Assembly (NCBI RefSeq): GCF_003205615.1
Contig: NZ_PYBV01000028.1
Coordinates: 1 to 64,000 of the forward strand
DNA from: Micromonospora arborensis
GTDB lineage: Bacteria > Actinomycetota > Actinomycetes > Mycobacteriales > Micromonosporaceae
DNA: 64,000 nucleotides
Direction of reading: 5' to 3'
Within the stretch, counting starts at the first letter, position 1, and every line of letters begins with the position of its first letter. Positions 28,328 through 37,179 of the stretch are shown here, one piece after another. The translations under genes and the position numbers were made by a program. Under the pieces are notes generated by a model. That model ran no database searches. It was not told where the DNA came from and worked only from the letters and a program-made list of their open reading frames with translations.

Positions 28328-29536
28328 TTGTCCACGACAGACAAAGAACTGCGGGTCGGCATGGTCGGCTACGCGTTCATGGGCGCCGCGCACTCACAGG
28401 CGTGGCGCACCGTGAACCGCGTGTACGACCTGCCGGCGCGGGCCCGGATGGCGTTGATCTGCGGCCGAGACACAGCGAAGGTGGCCGACGCCGCCGATCG
28501 GCTCGGCTGGGAGGCGTACACCACGGACTGGCGTGACCTGATCAACCGCGACGACATCGACGTGGTCGACATCTGCACCCCGGGCGACAGTCACGCCGAG
28601 ATCGCCCTCGCCGCGTTGGCCGCCGGCAAGCACGTCCTGTGCGAGAAGCCGTTGGCCAACACGGTGGCGGAGGCCAGGGCGATGACCGCCGCGGCGGACG
28701 TCGCCCGGGCCGCCGGAGTGCGGTCGATGTGCGCGTTCAACTACCGCCGGGTCCCCGCGGTGACGATGATGCGCCAGCTGGTCGCCGACGGACGGCTCGG
28801 GGTGATTCGACACGTTCGTGCGGTGTACCTACAGGACTGGATCGTGGACCCGCAGTTCCCGCTGGTCTGGCGGTTGCAGAAGGACAGGGCGGGCTCCGGC
28901 GCGCTCGGTGACATCGGTGCGCACATCATCGATCTGACCCAGTTCGTCACCGGTCAGCGGATCAGCGGGGTCAGCGCGGTCACCGAAACCTTCGTCAAGG
29001 AACGGCCGCTGCCGGCCGAGTCGAGCGGTCTGGCGGCCTCGGTGGACGGCCACGCGGCACCCACCGGGCCGGTGACCGTCGACGACGCCGCGGTCTTCGT
29101 GGCCCGGCTCGACGGTGGCGCTCTGGCCACGTACGAGGCGAGCAGGTTCGCCACCGGCCGCAAGAACGCCCTGCGTGTCGAGATCAACGGCTCGTTGGGC
29201 ACGGTGGTCTTCGACCTGGAGCGCCTCAACGAGCTGGAGTTCTACGACGCCACGCGTCCGGCTGTGGAGCAGGGCTTCAACCGCATCCTGGTGACCGAGG
29301 GCGAGCACCCGTACATGTCGGCGTGGTGGCCGCCGGGCCACATCATCGGCTACGAGCACTCGTTCACGCACGAGATGCGCGACTTCATCGAGGCGGTCGC
29401 CAACGGTGTCGACCCGACTCCCTCCTTCGCCGACGCGTTGCAGGTCCAGTTGGTGCTGGACGCGGTGACCCGCTCGGCGGAGCTCGGCTCCTCCTGGACC
29501 GAGGTGGCACCGGCGCTGACCGCGGCGGCTGTCTGA
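28328..29536 (+). CDS. Gfo/Idh/MocA family oxidoreductase
   Basis: 402 residues. NAD(P)-binding domain LRVGMVGYAFMGAAHSQAWR at the N-terminus, the family's DIDVVDICTPGDSHAEIALA and GKHVLCEKPLANTVAEARAM (catalytic EKP), and a C-terminal domain with DKDRAGSGALGDIGAHIIDL-type features (here QKDRAGSGALGDIGAHIIDL). It should oxidise or reduce a hydroxyl of the imported sugar, as ThuB does in trehalose/sucrose use. Start TTG 28328 after GGGGGGAGG; no better ATG or GTG is in range. Last gene of the ROK operon. Confidence 0.93.
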   Translation: MSTTDKELRVGMVGYAFMGAAHSQAWRTVNRVYDLPARARMALICGRDTAKVADAADRLGWEAYTTDWRDLINRDDIDVVDICTPGDSHAEIALAALAAGKHVLCEKPLANTVAEARAMTAAADVARAAGVRSMCAFNYRRVPAVTMMRQLVADGRLGVIRHVRAVYLQDWIVDPQFPLVWRLQKDRAGSGALGDIGAHIIDLTQFVTGQRISGVSAVTETFVKERPLPAESSGLAASVDGHAAPTGPVTVDDAAVFVARLDGGALATYEASRFATGRKNALRVEINGSLGTVVFDLERLNELEFYDATRPAVEQGFNRILVTEGEHPYMSAWWPPGHIIGYEHSFTHEMRDFIEAVANGVDPTPSFADALQVQLVLDAVTRSAELGSSWTEVAPALTAAAV

Positions 29537-30159
29537 CCATTGACCATGCGCGACGGCGGTGTTCGTACCGCTGTCGCCCGACCGGCTCTCCGAAGCCGAC
29601 CGGCGAGGGACTGGCCACGGATTGCGCCCCGTGGCCGGGACGAGGTCGGCAGCGGAGAGTGTGCAGCCGGGCCGTACGGCCCGGTGGCGCACGAGCAGGA
29701 CGGTCGTCCGGTGCGACCGGACCGGGATTCCCCGGCCGCACCGGAGGACCGCCACCACCGGTGGAGTTCCAGAGGACCTGATGGCACCGCCCGCTGTTGC
29801 CCCCACCCGTGCCGCATCCGCTCGCCGATTTTTGGTGGGTCGTGCTGCGGTCGGTGCTGTGGTGGGTAACACGGCCTGAGACGTCCGGTCGGGGCAGGCC
29901 AAACGCCCCGACCGGTCGGATGCGGGGGAGACAGGGTCGAGACGCCGACCCGACCCTGTCTACCAGCCCCGTCTGCTCGCACCCGTACCGGGAATCGGTC
30001 CGGCGTCGGCGCCGCCGACGCCGACGCCGGAACCGGTGTCGTCCCGGTGCGGGGCGGGCGGGCGGGGCGCATCCAACAAGGCTGTATCTTTCCGAAACAT
30101 ATTCTGATATTCCTATATTTAGCAGTACCGACGGTTCCTCCTGGATGGGAAGGAGCACC
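29537..30159. other. Long intergenic leader with stacked hairpins before the ebo-like operon
   Basis: No credible gene. Three inverted repeats follow one another: CCGGTCGGGGC/GCCCCGACCGG (29885-29915), GACAGGGTCG/CGACCCTGTC (29930-29960) and a CCGGCGTCGGC/GCCGACGCCGG pair near 30000-30042. The first may end the sugar operon. The last 100 bp turn sharply AT-rich and hold the promoter of the next operon. Confidence 0.6.
30081..30122 (+). promoter_or_regulatory. AT-rich promoter of the ebo-like operon with three 8-bp direct repeats
   Basis: In otherwise about 72% GC DNA this stretch is mostly A/T. ATATTCTG, ATATTCCT and ATATTTAG (30099-30122) form three consecutive imperfect 8-bp units, giving several possible -10 hexamers (CATATT, TATATT). 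The ATG at 30160 follows GGAAGGAG. It is the only strong promoter-like sequence before the eight overlapping genes. Confidence 0.5.
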
Positions 30160-31326
30160 ATGCGAACAGGTGTCTGGCTGGTAGGAGCGCGCGGTTCCGT
30201 CGCGACCACCAGCATCGTCGGAGGGCTCGCGCTGCGGGCCGGTCTGGCCGGGCCCACCGGCTGCGTGACCGAGTTGCCTGAGCTGCGCGGCCCCGCCCTG
30301 CCGGCCTTCGCCGACCTCGTCTTCGGCGGGCACGACCTGGCCACCACCCCGCTGTGCAAGCGCGCGGAGGCACTGGCCGACAGCGGTGTCATCCCCTGGC
30401 GGCTGGTCGCCGCGATCCGGGACGAGCTGTCCGCGGTCGAGCAGGAGCTGCGCCCCGCGCCGGTCGGCGCCACCCAGGCGGATCGGGCCGCCGCCGTGGT
30501 CCGCGACCTCACCGGCTTTCGTGAGCGGCACGAGCTGGACCGGGTGGTGGTGGTCAACGTCTCCGCCACCGAGCCGGCCCCTCAACCGCACCCCGGGCAC
30601 GCCGATCCGGACGCGCTGCGTGCCGCCCTCGCCGGTCCGGACGAGGTGCTGCCGGCCAGTTCCCTCTACGGGTACGCGGCGTTGCTGGCCGGCTGCCCGT
30701 ACGTCGACTTCACCCCGTCCACCGGGCTGCGGCTGCCGGCGTTGACCGCGCTGGCCGAAGAGGCCCGACTGCCGTACGCCGGGCATGACGGCAAGACCGG
30801 GGAAACCCTGGTCAAGTCGGTGCTCGCGCCGATGTTCGCGATGCGCAACCTGGACGTGCGTTCCTGGTCCGGGTTCAACCTCCTCGGCGGTGGCGACGGC
30901 GCCACCCTCGCCGACCCGGCCGCGAACGCGGCGAAGGTGCAGAGCAAGCAACGGGTGCTCGGCGAGACGCTGGGCTACGTCCCGCAGGGCGGCACGCGCA
31001 TCGAGTACGTCGAGGAGCTGGGCGACTTCAAGACCGCCTGGGATCTGATCACCTTCGCGGGTTTCCTCGGCACCGGCATGCGGATGGAGTTCACCTGGCA
31101 CGGCTGCGACTCCGCGCTGGCCGCGCCGCTGGTGCTCGACCTCGCCCGGCTCACCGCCGCCGCGCACGCCGCCGGGCAGGTGGGGCCGCTGACCGAGCTG
31201 GGCTTCTTCTTCAAGGACCCGCTCGGCACACCCAGCCACTCGCTGGGCGAGCAGTGGGCCCGGCTGACCGAGTTCGCCCGACTTCTGCACGCCGGCGGGG
31301 ACAGCGGCCATGACCACGCTGGCTGA
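30160..31326 (+). CDS. Inositol-3-phosphate synthase family protein
   Basis: 388 residues. Converts glucose 6-phosphate to 1L-myo-inositol 1-phosphate through an NAD-bound redox cycle. The NAD-binding start is TGVWLVGARGSVATTSIVGG, and family motifs DGKTGETLVKSVLAPMFAMR (active-site Lys region), SGFNLLGGGDGATLADP and ELGDFKTAWDLITFAGFLGT follow. Length fits bacterial/archaeal MIPS. First gene of a unit whose reading frames mostly overlap; its 3' end overlaps the UbiA gene by 17 bp. In ebo clusters the sugar-phosphate cyclase position is usually filled by a dehydroquinate-synthase-like EboD; a different cyclase family here is notable. It may not be the housekeeping enzyme for mycothiol and phosphatidylinositol. 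Confidence 0.88.
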   Translation: MRTGVWLVGARGSVATTSIVGGLALRAGLAGPTGCVTELPELRGPALPAFADLVFGGHDLATTPLCKRAEALADSGVIPWRLVAAIRDELSAVEQELRPAPVGATQADRAAAVVRDLTGFRERHELDRVVVVNVSATEPAPQPHPGHADPDALRAALAGPDEVLPASSLYGYAALLAGCPYVDFTPSTGLRLPALTALAEEARLPYAGHDGKTGETLVKSVLAPMFAMRNLDVRSWSGFNLLGGGDGATLADPAANAAKVQSKQRVLGETLGYVPQGGTRIEYVEELGDFKTAWDLITFAGFLGTGMRMEFTWHGCDSALAAPLVLDLARLTAAAHAAGQVGPLTELGFFFKDPLGTPSHSLGEQWARLTEFARLLHAGGDSGHDHAG

Positions 31327-32164
31327 CCTCGCCGAGCTGGTCCGGGCGCCGGCTGCCCTCTCGGTGCCCGGTGACGTGGTCGCCGGAGCGGCTGCGGCCG
31401 GCGCGCTGGGCCCGCGTACCCCCGCCCTGGCCGGCGCCTCGGTGCTGCTCTACTGGGCCGGCATGGCCGCCAACGACTGGGCCGACCGACGCCTCGACGC
31501 CGTCGAGCGGCCCGAGCGGCCGATCCCCAGCGGGCGGGTCACCCCGGCCGCCGCGGTCGGTCTCGCGTCCGGCCTCACGGCCGCCGGCGTGGGCCTGGCC
31601 GCCGCCGTGGGCGGTCGCCGCGCCGCCGCGCTGGCCGTGCCGTTGGCCGCCACCATCTGGGGGTACGACCTGCTGGCCAAGAACACCGCCGCCGGTCCGG
31701 CCGTGATGGCCGCCTGCCGGGGGCTGGATGTGCTGCTCGGCGCGTCGAGTGGCCGGGTGACCAGGGCGTTGCCGGCTGCGGTGACCGTCGCCGCGCACAC
31801 CTGGACGGTCACCGCGCTGTCCCGCCGGGAGGTCACCGGCGCCGATGCCGCCCTGCCGATGCGCACCCTCGCCGGCACCGCGGTGGTCGCCGCCAGTGCC
31901 GCCGTCGTCGCCCCCCGGCGGGTCGCCGCGCTGCCCGCCGTGCTGGCCGGGTGGTATGCCGCCCGCTACGGCGCGGCTCAGGTCGAGGTCGTCCGGGACC
32001 CGTCGGCCGGGCGGGTTCGCGCCGCCGTCGGCGCCGGGATCACCGGGCTGCCGGCCCTCCAGGGGGCGCTCACCGCGCGAGGTGGAGCCGGTCTGCTCGG
32101 GGTGGCCGTCGCGGCGGCCGCGCCGCTGGGTCGACTGCTGGCCCGGAAGGTTTCCCCGACGTGA
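31310..32164 (+). CDS. eboC: UbiA-like prenyltransferase, EboC type
   Basis: 284 residues, about eight membrane helices. The first Asp-rich motif is NDWADRRLDAVERPERPIPSG (prenyl diphosphate/Mg binding); the second motif is weak (ACRGLDVLLGASSG), as in EboC-class proteins rather than UbiA/MenA. Likely transfers a prenyl group to a polar acceptor within the membrane. ATG 31310 lies inside the end of the inositol-phosphate synthase gene, and its stop overlaps the next GTG start (GTGA). A dedicated polyprenyl diphosphate synthase is the last gene of the operon. Confidence 0.85.
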   Translation: MTTLADLAELVRAPAALSVPGDVVAGAAAAGALGPRTPALAGASVLLYWAGMAANDWADRRLDAVERPERPIPSGRVTPAAAVGLASGLTAAGVGLAAAVGGRRAAALAVPLAATIWGYDLLAKNTAAGPAVMAACRGLDVLLGASSGRVTRALPAAVTVAAHTWTVTALSRREVTGADAALPMRTLAGTAVVAASAAVVAPRRVAALPAVLAGWYAARYGAAQVEVVRDPSAGRVRAAVGAGITGLPALQGALTARGGAGLLGVAVAAAAPLGRLLARKVSPT

Positions 32165-33078
32165 GCGTCTCCGCGCCCCGGCCGGCCGTCGACGCCACCA
32201 CGTTGCGCCTCGGGTACGGCACGAACGGCTTCGCCAACCACCGTCTCGACGACGCGCTCGGCGTCCTCGCCGATCTCGGCTACGACGGGGTGGCGCTCAC
32301 CCTGGACCACGATCACCTGGACCCGTTCGCGCCCGGGCTCACGCGCCGGGTCGCCGCGGTCGGCCGCCGGTTGGACGAGCTGGGTCTGGCGGTGGTGATC
32401 GAAACCGGGGCCCGCTACCTGCTCGACCCGTGGCAGAAGCACGCCCCGACGTTGCTGCACGACGACCCGACCCGACGGATCGAGTTCCTGCGCCGGGCCG
32501 TCCGGATCGGCGCCGACCTGGGCGCGGAGGCGGTCTCGTTCTGGGCCGGTGTCCGACCTGAGGCGGTGCCGCCGCAGTGCGCCTGGGACCGGCTGGTGGC
32601 CGGCTGCGCCAGCGTGGTCGACGCGGCCGACGCCGCAGACGTCACCCTCGGCTTCGAGCCGGAGCCGGGGATGCTGGTGCAGGACATCGCCGACTGGCGT
32701 CGGCTGCGCGCCGCGCTCGGTGACCCGGCCCGGTTCGGCATCACCCTCGACATCGGCCACTGCCGTTGCCTGGAGCCGTGGCCGGTGCCGCAGTGCGTCG
32801 CCGAGGTGGCCGGGCACCTGGTCAACGTGCAGATCGACGACATGCGCCGGGGTGTGCACGAGCACCTGGAGTTCGGTGACGGCGAGATCGACTTTCCGCC
32901 GGTGCTGGCGGCCCTGGCGGCAGCCGACTATCGCGGGCTGGTCGCGGTGGAGTTGCCCCGCGACTCGCACGCCGCACCCGCCGTGGCCGCCCGGTCGATC
33001 GAGTTTCTCCGCGCCGCCGCACTGGCCGGCCGCACGGAGGACGAGGTGCCCGCAGACATACCTGGGGTGCCTGCGTAG
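32161..33078 (+). CDS. Xylose-isomerase-like TIM-barrel protein (sugar phosphate isomerase/epimerase family)
   Basis: 305 residues with the AP-endonuclease-2/xylose-isomerase-like fold: RLGYGTNGFANHRLDDALGV, LGFEPEPGMLVQDIADW, FGITLDIGHCRCLEPWPV (metal ligands Asp, His) and LVNVQIDDMRRGVHEHLEFG followed by GDGEIDFPPVLAALAAADYR. Likely isomerises or epimerises a cyclitol or sugar, perhaps a product of the inositol-phosphate synthase. GTG start overlaps the UbiA stop. It resembles EboE (34565-35764) in the FEPEPG motif but is shorter and a separate subfamily. Confidence 0.87.
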   Translation: MSVSAPRPAVDATTLRLGYGTNGFANHRLDDALGVLADLGYDGVALTLDHDHLDPFAPGLTRRVAAVGRRLDELGLAVVIETGARYLLDPWQKHAPTLLHDDPTRRIEFLRRAVRIGADLGAEAVSFWAGVRPEAVPPQCAWDRLVAGCASVVDAADAADVTLGFEPEPGMLVQDIADWRRLRAALGDPARFGITLDIGHCRCLEPWPVPQCVAEVAGHLVNVQIDDMRRGVHEHLEFGDGEIDFPPVLAALAAADYRGLVAVELPRDSHAAPAVAARSIEFLRAAALAGRTEDEVPADIPGVPA

Positions 33079-33098
33079 CAGCAAGGGAAGGAGACGGG

Positions 33099-33707
33099 AT
33101 GACACCGGATTCACTACGGGCCGCGCTGCGAGGCGTACCCGATCCCGATTGGTTGGACGCGGCGCTGCGCCGGGTCACGGCCGAGCCCACCGCGATCACC
33201 CGACTCTTCCCCACCGCCGGCCGGCGTTGCGGTCGGGCCGCGCTGCCCGACGCCCCGGGCTGGACCGCCGACGACGCGGCCCGGGTGCTGCTGCTCACCA
33301 GCCTGCCCGGCGACCACGCGGCGTACGCCGAGCGCCTCTACCAGCACGGCGACGCGGCCGAGCGCCGGGCGGTGCTGCGGTCCCTGCCGCTGCTGCCGAT
33401 CGGCGCCGCCGGTGTGCCGTTGCTGCACGACGCGATCCGGACCAACGACACCCGGCTGGTCGCCGCCGCGCTCGGCCCGTACGCCCAGCACCTCGCCCCG
33501 GCCGCCTGGCGGCAGGCGGTGCTCAAGTGCGTGTTCAGCGGCGTCCCCCTCGCTGCGGTGGCCGACCTCGACACCCGGGCGGACGGGGAGTTGGCGGCGA
33601 TGCTGGCCGCGCTCGCCGCCGAACGGCATGCCGCCGGCCGGGAGTTGCCCGCCGACGCCACCGACCTGCTCGACCGGCTCACCGCCGCACTGCCCCGGGA
33701 GGCGTGA
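33099..33707 (+). CDS. eboA: EboA-like protein
   Basis: 202 residues, all-helical, with the EboA pattern WTADDAARVLLLTSLP, AERRAVLRSLPLLPIGAAG and IRTNDTRLVAAALGPYAQHL leading into WRQAVLKCVFSGVPLAAVAD. EboA has no known activity; in cyanobacteria it is needed with the other Ebo proteins to move the scytonemin precursor to the periplasm. ATG after GGAAGGAG. Its stop is immediately followed by the ATG of eboB. Confidence 0.88.
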   Translation: MTPDSLRAALRGVPDPDWLDAALRRVTAEPTAITRLFPTAGRRCGRAALPDAPGWTADDAARVLLLTSLPGDHAAYAERLYQHGDAAERRAVLRSLPLLPIGAAGVPLLHDAIRTNDTRLVAAALGPYAQHLAPAAWRQAVLKCVFSGVPLAAVADLDTRADGELAAMLAALAAERHAAGRELPADATDLLDRLTAALPREA

Positions 33708-34565
33708 ATGCGCATCTTCGACCCCCACATCCACATGACCTCACGCACCACAGACGACTACGAACGGATGGCCGCCGCCGGCGTACGCGCGGTGGTGGAG
33801 CCGGCGTTCTGGCTGGGCCAGCCGCGCACCAGCGCCGCCTCGTTCACCGACTACTTCGACTCGCTGATCGGCTGGGAGCCGTTTAGGGCCGGGCAGTTCG
33901 GGGTGCGCCATTTCGCCACCATCGCGCTGAACCCGAAGGAGGCCAACGACCCGCGCTGCCGTCCGGTCCTCGACCTGCTGCCCCGCTACCTGGACAAGGA
34001 CGCGGTCGTGGCGGTCGGCGAGATCGGGTACGACTCGATGACGCCGGAGGAGGACGAGGCGTTCGCGGCGCAGCTCGCCCTGGCGGTGGCGTACGACCTG
34101 CCGGCGCTGGTGCACACCCCGCACCGGGACAAGGCGCGCGGATGCGAGCGGACCCTGGCCGTGGTCGCCGAATCCGGCATCGACGCGGGTCGCGTGGTGG
34201 TCGACCACCTCAACGAGGTGACCGTCAAACTGGTCCGCGACAGCGGCTGCTGGCTGGGCTTCTCCATCTACCCGGACACCAAGATGACCCCGCAGCGGAT
34301 GGTGGAGCTGCTGCGCGAGTACGGCACCGATCGGATGCTGGTCAACTCGGCGGCCGACTGGGGACGCTCCGACCCGCTGCTGACCCGGGCCACCGGCGAG
34401 GCGATGCTGCTGGCCGGCTTCAGCGACGACGACGTCGACAAGGTGCTGTGGCGCAACCCGGTGGAGTTCTACGGGCAGTCGGGGCGGCTCGACCTCAGCG
34501 ACCTGGACGTTACCGCCGCCGTGGACCCGCAGACCGGCAACTCGATCCTGCGCGGCGGCAGCTGA
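33708..34565 (+). CDS. eboB: TatD-family metal-dependent hydrolase, EboB type
   Basis: 285 residues. Metal-binding motifs of the TatD/amidohydrolase barrel: FDPHIHMTSRTTDDYERM at the N-terminus (HxH), AVGEIGYDSMTPEE (Glu ligand), PALVHTPHRDKARGCERTLA, VVVDHLNEVTVKLVRDSG and NSAADWGRSDPLLT (Asp). It keeps the full ligand set, so an active hydrolase is likely; substrate unknown. The start ATG directly follows the eboA stop, and its own stop overlaps the eboE ATG by one base (TGATG). Confidence 0.9.
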   Translation: MRIFDPHIHMTSRTTDDYERMAAAGVRAVVEPAFWLGQPRTSAASFTDYFDSLIGWEPFRAGQFGVRHFATIALNPKEANDPRCRPVLDLLPRYLDKDAVVAVGEIGYDSMTPEEDEAFAAQLALAVAYDLPALVHTPHRDKARGCERTLAVVAESGIDAGRVVVDHLNEVTVKLVRDSGCWLGFSIYPDTKMTPQRMVELLREYGTDRMLVNSAADWGRSDPLLTRATGEAMLLAGFSDDDVDKVLWRNPVEFYGQSGRLDLSDLDVTAAVDPQTGNSILRGGS

Positions 34566-35764
34566 TGCGGCTGCGACATGCCGGTGGCGACACGGTCCAC
34601 CTCGGCTACTGCACCAACGTGCACCCCGCCGAGGACCTCGCCGGCATCCTCGGTCAACTGGACACCTACGCGGTGCCGGTCCGCGAGGCGCTCGGCAGCG
34701 ACCTGCTCGGGCTCGGCCTGTGGCTGGCCGCGCCGGTCGCCGCCGAGCTGGCCGCCGACCCGACGCTGCGCCGCCGGCTGCGCACCGAGCTGGGCGCGCG
34801 CGGGCTGGAGGTGGTCACCCTCAACGGCTTCCCGTACGCGGCCTTCCAGGCCCCCGTGGTGAAGCAGGACGTGTACCACCCGGACTGGACGACCGAGCAA
34901 CGCCTGACGTACACCCTGGATCTGGCCCGGGTGCTCGCCGACCTGCTGCCCGACGACGCCGCCCGGGGCTCGATCTCCACGCTGCCGCTGGCCTGGCGGC
35001 AACCCTGGGACACCGACCGGGCCGACGCGGCCCGACGCCGGCTGGACCAGCTGGCCGCCGGCCTGGCCGCCGTGCAGCGCGACACCGGCCGCGAGGTGCG
35101 GGTCGCCTTCGAGCCGGAGCCGGGCTGCGTGGTGGAGAGCACCGGCCAGGCCGCCGCGCTGCTGTCCGGGATGGACACCGAGCGGCTGGGCGTCTGCGTC
35201 GACCTGGCCCACCTGGCGTGCGCCTGGGAGGAGCCGGCCGAGGCACTGGAACGACTGCGGGCGGCCGGGCTGCCCGTGGTGAAGGTGCAGGTCTCCGCGG
35301 CCGTCGAGGCGGCGGACCCGGAGGGTGGGGCCGACGCGTTGCGCCGCTGGGTGGAGCCACGCTTCCTGCACCAGACCCGGGGTGTCGGTTGCGCCGGCCT
35401 GGCCGACCCGGCCGATCCGGCGTACGCGGCCGACGACCTGGACGAGGCGTTGGACAAGGCGCTGCCCGGCCCGTGGCGGGTGCACTACCACGTGCCCCTG
35501 CACGCACCACCCGAGGAACCGCTCGGCTCGACCCTTCCGGTGCTCCGCGCGGCCCTGAGAGCGCTCTTCGACGGCCCGACCGCGGGCTGCGACCACCTCG
35601 ACGTCGAGACGTACACCTGGGGGGTGCTGCCGGCCGCACGACGGCCCGGCACCGACGCGGAGCTGGCCGCCGGCATCGCCGCGGAGCTGGCCTTCGCCCG
35701 CGACGAACTGGTCGGCCTCGGCCTGACCGCACAGCGATCCGTGAGCATGGGGGTGACGCGATGA
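34565..35764 (+). CDS. eboE: Metabolite traffic protein EboE (TIM barrel)
   Basis: 399 residues. The family opening is VHLGYCTNVHPAEDLAGILG, with VREALGSDLLGLGLWLAAPV, LEVVTLNGFPYAAFQAPVVK and VKQDVYHPDWTTEQRLTYTL, then FEPEPGCVVES, GVCVDLAHLACAWEEP (metal ligands) and WRVHYHVPLHAPPEEPLGST. These segments match EboE along its whole length. It is a xylose-isomerase-like barrel whose substrate is unknown. ATG overlaps the eboB stop; its own end overlaps the eboF ATG (ATGA). Confidence 0.92.
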   Translation: MRLRHAGGDTVHLGYCTNVHPAEDLAGILGQLDTYAVPVREALGSDLLGLGLWLAAPVAAELAADPTLRRRLRTELGARGLEVVTLNGFPYAAFQAPVVKQDVYHPDWTTEQRLTYTLDLARVLADLLPDDAARGSISTLPLAWRQPWDTDRADAARRRLDQLAAGLAAVQRDTGREVRVAFEPEPGCVVESTGQAAALLSGMDTERLGVCVDLAHLACAWEEPAEALERLRAAGLPVVKVQVSAAVEAADPEGGADALRRWVEPRFLHQTRGVGCAGLADPADPAYAADDLDEALDKALPGPWRVHYHVPLHAPPEEPLGSTLPVLRAALRALFDGPTAGCDHLDVETYTWGVLPAARRPGTDAELAAGIAAELAFARDELVGLGLTAQRSVSMGVTR

Positions 35765-37179
35765 GCCGGCGACTGGTGGTCCTCGACGTGGTGGGGCTGA
35801 CCCCACGACTACTGGCGCACATGCCCCGGCTGCGCGGGGTCGCCGACGGCGGCTTCCGGGCCGAGCTGGGCACCGTGCTGCCCGCGGTGACCTGCTCGGT
35901 GCAGTCCACCTTCCTCACCGGCGAACCGCCCAGCGGGCACGGGATCGTCGGCAACGGATGGTATTTCCGGGAGCTGGGTGAGGTGTTGCTGTGGCGGCAG
36001 CACAACGCGCTGGTCGGCGGGGAGAAGCTCTGGCAGGCGGCCCGTCGGGCCGAGCCCGACTACACCGTCGCCAACGTCTGCTGGTGGTACGCGATGGGCG
36101 CGGACGTCAACTGGACGGTGACGCCCCGCCCGGTCTACTACGCCGACGGGCGCAAGGAGCCGGACTGCTACACCGACCCGCCGGAGCTGCACGACGCGCT
36201 CACCGGGCGACTGGGCACCTTCCCGCTCTTCACCTACTGGGGGCCGACGGCCGGGTTGCCGTCGTCGCGGTGGATCTGCCAGGCGGCGGAGCAGATCCTC
36301 GCCGACGTGTCACCAGACCTGACCCTGGTCTACGTTCCGCACCTGGACTACGACCTGCAACGCTTCGGTCCCTCGTCGGCCGAGGCCGCCGCGGCGGCAG
36401 CCGAGCTGGACGCGGTGCTCGGCCCGCTCCTGGACGCCGCCCGGGCCCGGGACGCCACAGTGGTGGTGCTGTCGGAGTACGGCATCACCGACGTGTCCCG
36501 CCCGGTGGACGTCAACAGGTTGCTGCGCGCCGAGGGCCTGTTGCGGGTGCACACGCAGGCCGGCATGGAATACCTGGACCCGTGGACGTCGAGGGCGTTC
36601 GCGGTCGCCGACCATCAGGTCGCCCACGTCTACGTCAAGGATCCGGCCGATGTGCCGGCGGTGGCGAAGCTCTGCGCCGGGCTGCCCGGGGTGGCCGAGG
36701 TGCTCGACGCCGACGGCAAGGCCGCCCACGGGTTGGATCATCCGCGCGCCGGTGAGCTGGTGCTGGTGGCCGAGCCGGACGCCTGGTTCACGTACTACTA
36801 CTGGCTGGACGACGCGCGAGCGCCGGACTTCGCCCGGCTCGTGGAGATTCATCGGAAGCCGGGATACGACCCGGCGGAGCTGTTCTTCGATCCGGCCAAC
36901 CCCGGTGCCGCGAAGGCTCGTGCCGGGGTGGCGCTGGCCCGCAAGAAGCTCGGCATGCGCTACCTGATGAGCGCGGTCGGCCTGGACGCCGGGGCGCAGG
37001 CGGTACGCGGTTCACACGGTCGGCTGCCGGACGACCCGGCGGACGCCCCGGTGCTGCTCTGCTCCGACCCGAGCGCCGCCCGGGACCGGATCGCGGCCAC
37101 CGACGTCAAGGCGCTGCTGCTGGAGCTGGCCGGGCTGGGCGCCGCCGCCGGTACGGACGGGCCAGGGGAGAGGGCATGA
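35761..37179 (+). CDS. eboF: Alkaline-phosphatase-superfamily hydrolase, EboF type (nucleotide pyrophosphatase/phosphodiesterase-like)
   Basis: 472 residues. Starts LVVLDVVGLTPRLL (metal Asp), then the nucleophile region LPAVTCSVQSTFLTGEPPSG followed by HGIVGNGWYF, HLDYDLQRFGP (Asp/His ligands), VVLSEYGITDVSRPVDVN and FAVADHQVAHVYV (His). These are the positions expected for a two-metal phosphodiesterase, with Glu-Tyr in place of the usual Asp-His in the SDHG-like motif. No signal peptide is seen, so it is probably cytoplasmic. Coupled to eboE (ATGA) and to the prenyl synthase gene (4-base overlap). Confidence 0.9.
   Translation: MSRRLVVLDVVGLTPRLLAHMPRLRGVADGGFRAELGTVLPAVTCSVQSTFLTGEPPSGHGIVGNGWYFRELGEVLLWRQHNALVGGEKLWQAARRAEPDYTVANVCWWYAMGADVNWTVTPRPVYYADGRKEPDCYTDPPELHDALTGRLGTFPLFTYWGPTAGLPSSRWICQAAEQILADVSPDLTLVYVPHLDYDLQRFGPSSAEAAAAAAELDAVLGPLLDAARARDATVVVLSEYGITDVSRPVDVNRLLRAEGLLRVHTQAGMEYLDPWTSRAFAVADHQVAHVYVKDPADVPAVAKLCAGLPGVAEVLDADGKAAHGLDHPRAGELVLVAEPDAWFTYYYWLDDARAPDFARLVEIHRKPGYDPAELFFDPANPGAAKARAGVALARKKLGMRYLMSAVGLDAGAQAVRGSHGRLPDDPADAPVLLCSDPSAARDRIAATDVKALLLELAGLGAAAGTDGPGERA

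Noticed and set aside
29540..29881. Small frames between the oxidoreductase and inositol-phosphate synthase genes
   Set aside because: Composition is Arg/Pro-rich, there is no ribosome site, and the region consists of hairpins.
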